Source: Streptococcus sp. (GTDB lineage: Bacteria > Bacillota > Bacilli > Lactobacillales > Aerococcaceae). Taken from it: a stretch of DNA of 5,773 nucleotides. Shown here piece after piece: positions 5,435 through 5,773 of the stretch (its first letter is position 1; every line of letters starts with the position of its first letter). A program made the translations under genes and the position numbers. The stretch spans positions 1 to 5,773 of the forward strand of contig JABZYY010000071.1 in assembly GCA_015264885.1 (NCBI GenBank), given 5' to 3'. The notes below the pieces were generated by a model, which was not told the origin of the DNA, made no database searches, and saw nothing but the letters and a program-made list of their open reading frames with translations.

Positions 5435-5773
<339 letters not shown>

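Overview
The window looks like a chromosomal core region of a moderately low-GC Firmicute, most likely a Lactobacillales member (streptococcus/enterococcus/carnobacterium-like). The grounds are the paired acpS-alr genes, a NrdG whose opening residues (MNNPKP) I recall from streptococcal NrdG proteins, strong AGGAGG-type ribosome binding sites, sigma-A-type promoters and compact rho-independent terminators. The genus cannot be fixed from sequence alone. All five complete or nearly complete genes and both edge fragments lie on the minus strand, so transcription runs from high to low coordinates.

Layout in the direction of transcription: (1) 5773-5435 is the C-terminal end of a flavocytochrome c / fumarate reductase-type flavoprotein, closed by a strong terminator (5423-5383). 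(2) 5301-4183 is a stand-alone NahK-like sugar kinase of the aminoglycoside-phosphotransferase fold. It has a possible promoter overlapped by a cre-like element and ends at its own terminator (4173-4143). (3) 4019-1265 is the nrdD-nrdG operon for the oxygen-sensitive class III ribonucleotide reductase and its radical-SAM activase. The genes overlap by 8 bases, and the promoter is bracketed by two NrdR boxes whose centres are 33 bp apart. (4) 1189 to beyond the left edge is acpS-alr, with a good sigma-A promoter between nrdG and acpS. alr is cut by the window after about 270 codons.

Functionally, nrdDG supplies dNTPs without oxygen, and the flavoprotein probably disposes of electrons on fumarate or a related enoate. 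Both suit a fermentative facultative or strict anaerobe. acpS switches on acyl carrier protein for lipid synthesis and alr makes D-alanine for the cell wall. The NahK-like kinase probably phosphorylates N-acetylhexosamines at C1, with no pathway partner visible here.

I found no mobile element, CRISPR array, RNA gene or clearly undescribed system. The points most worth a second look are the NrdR-box architecture, a sharp change in third-codon-position composition inside the kinase gene, and an alanine racemase that has Ala where the Geobacillus enzyme carries its carbamylated lysine. No gene-free stretch exceeds about 165 bases.
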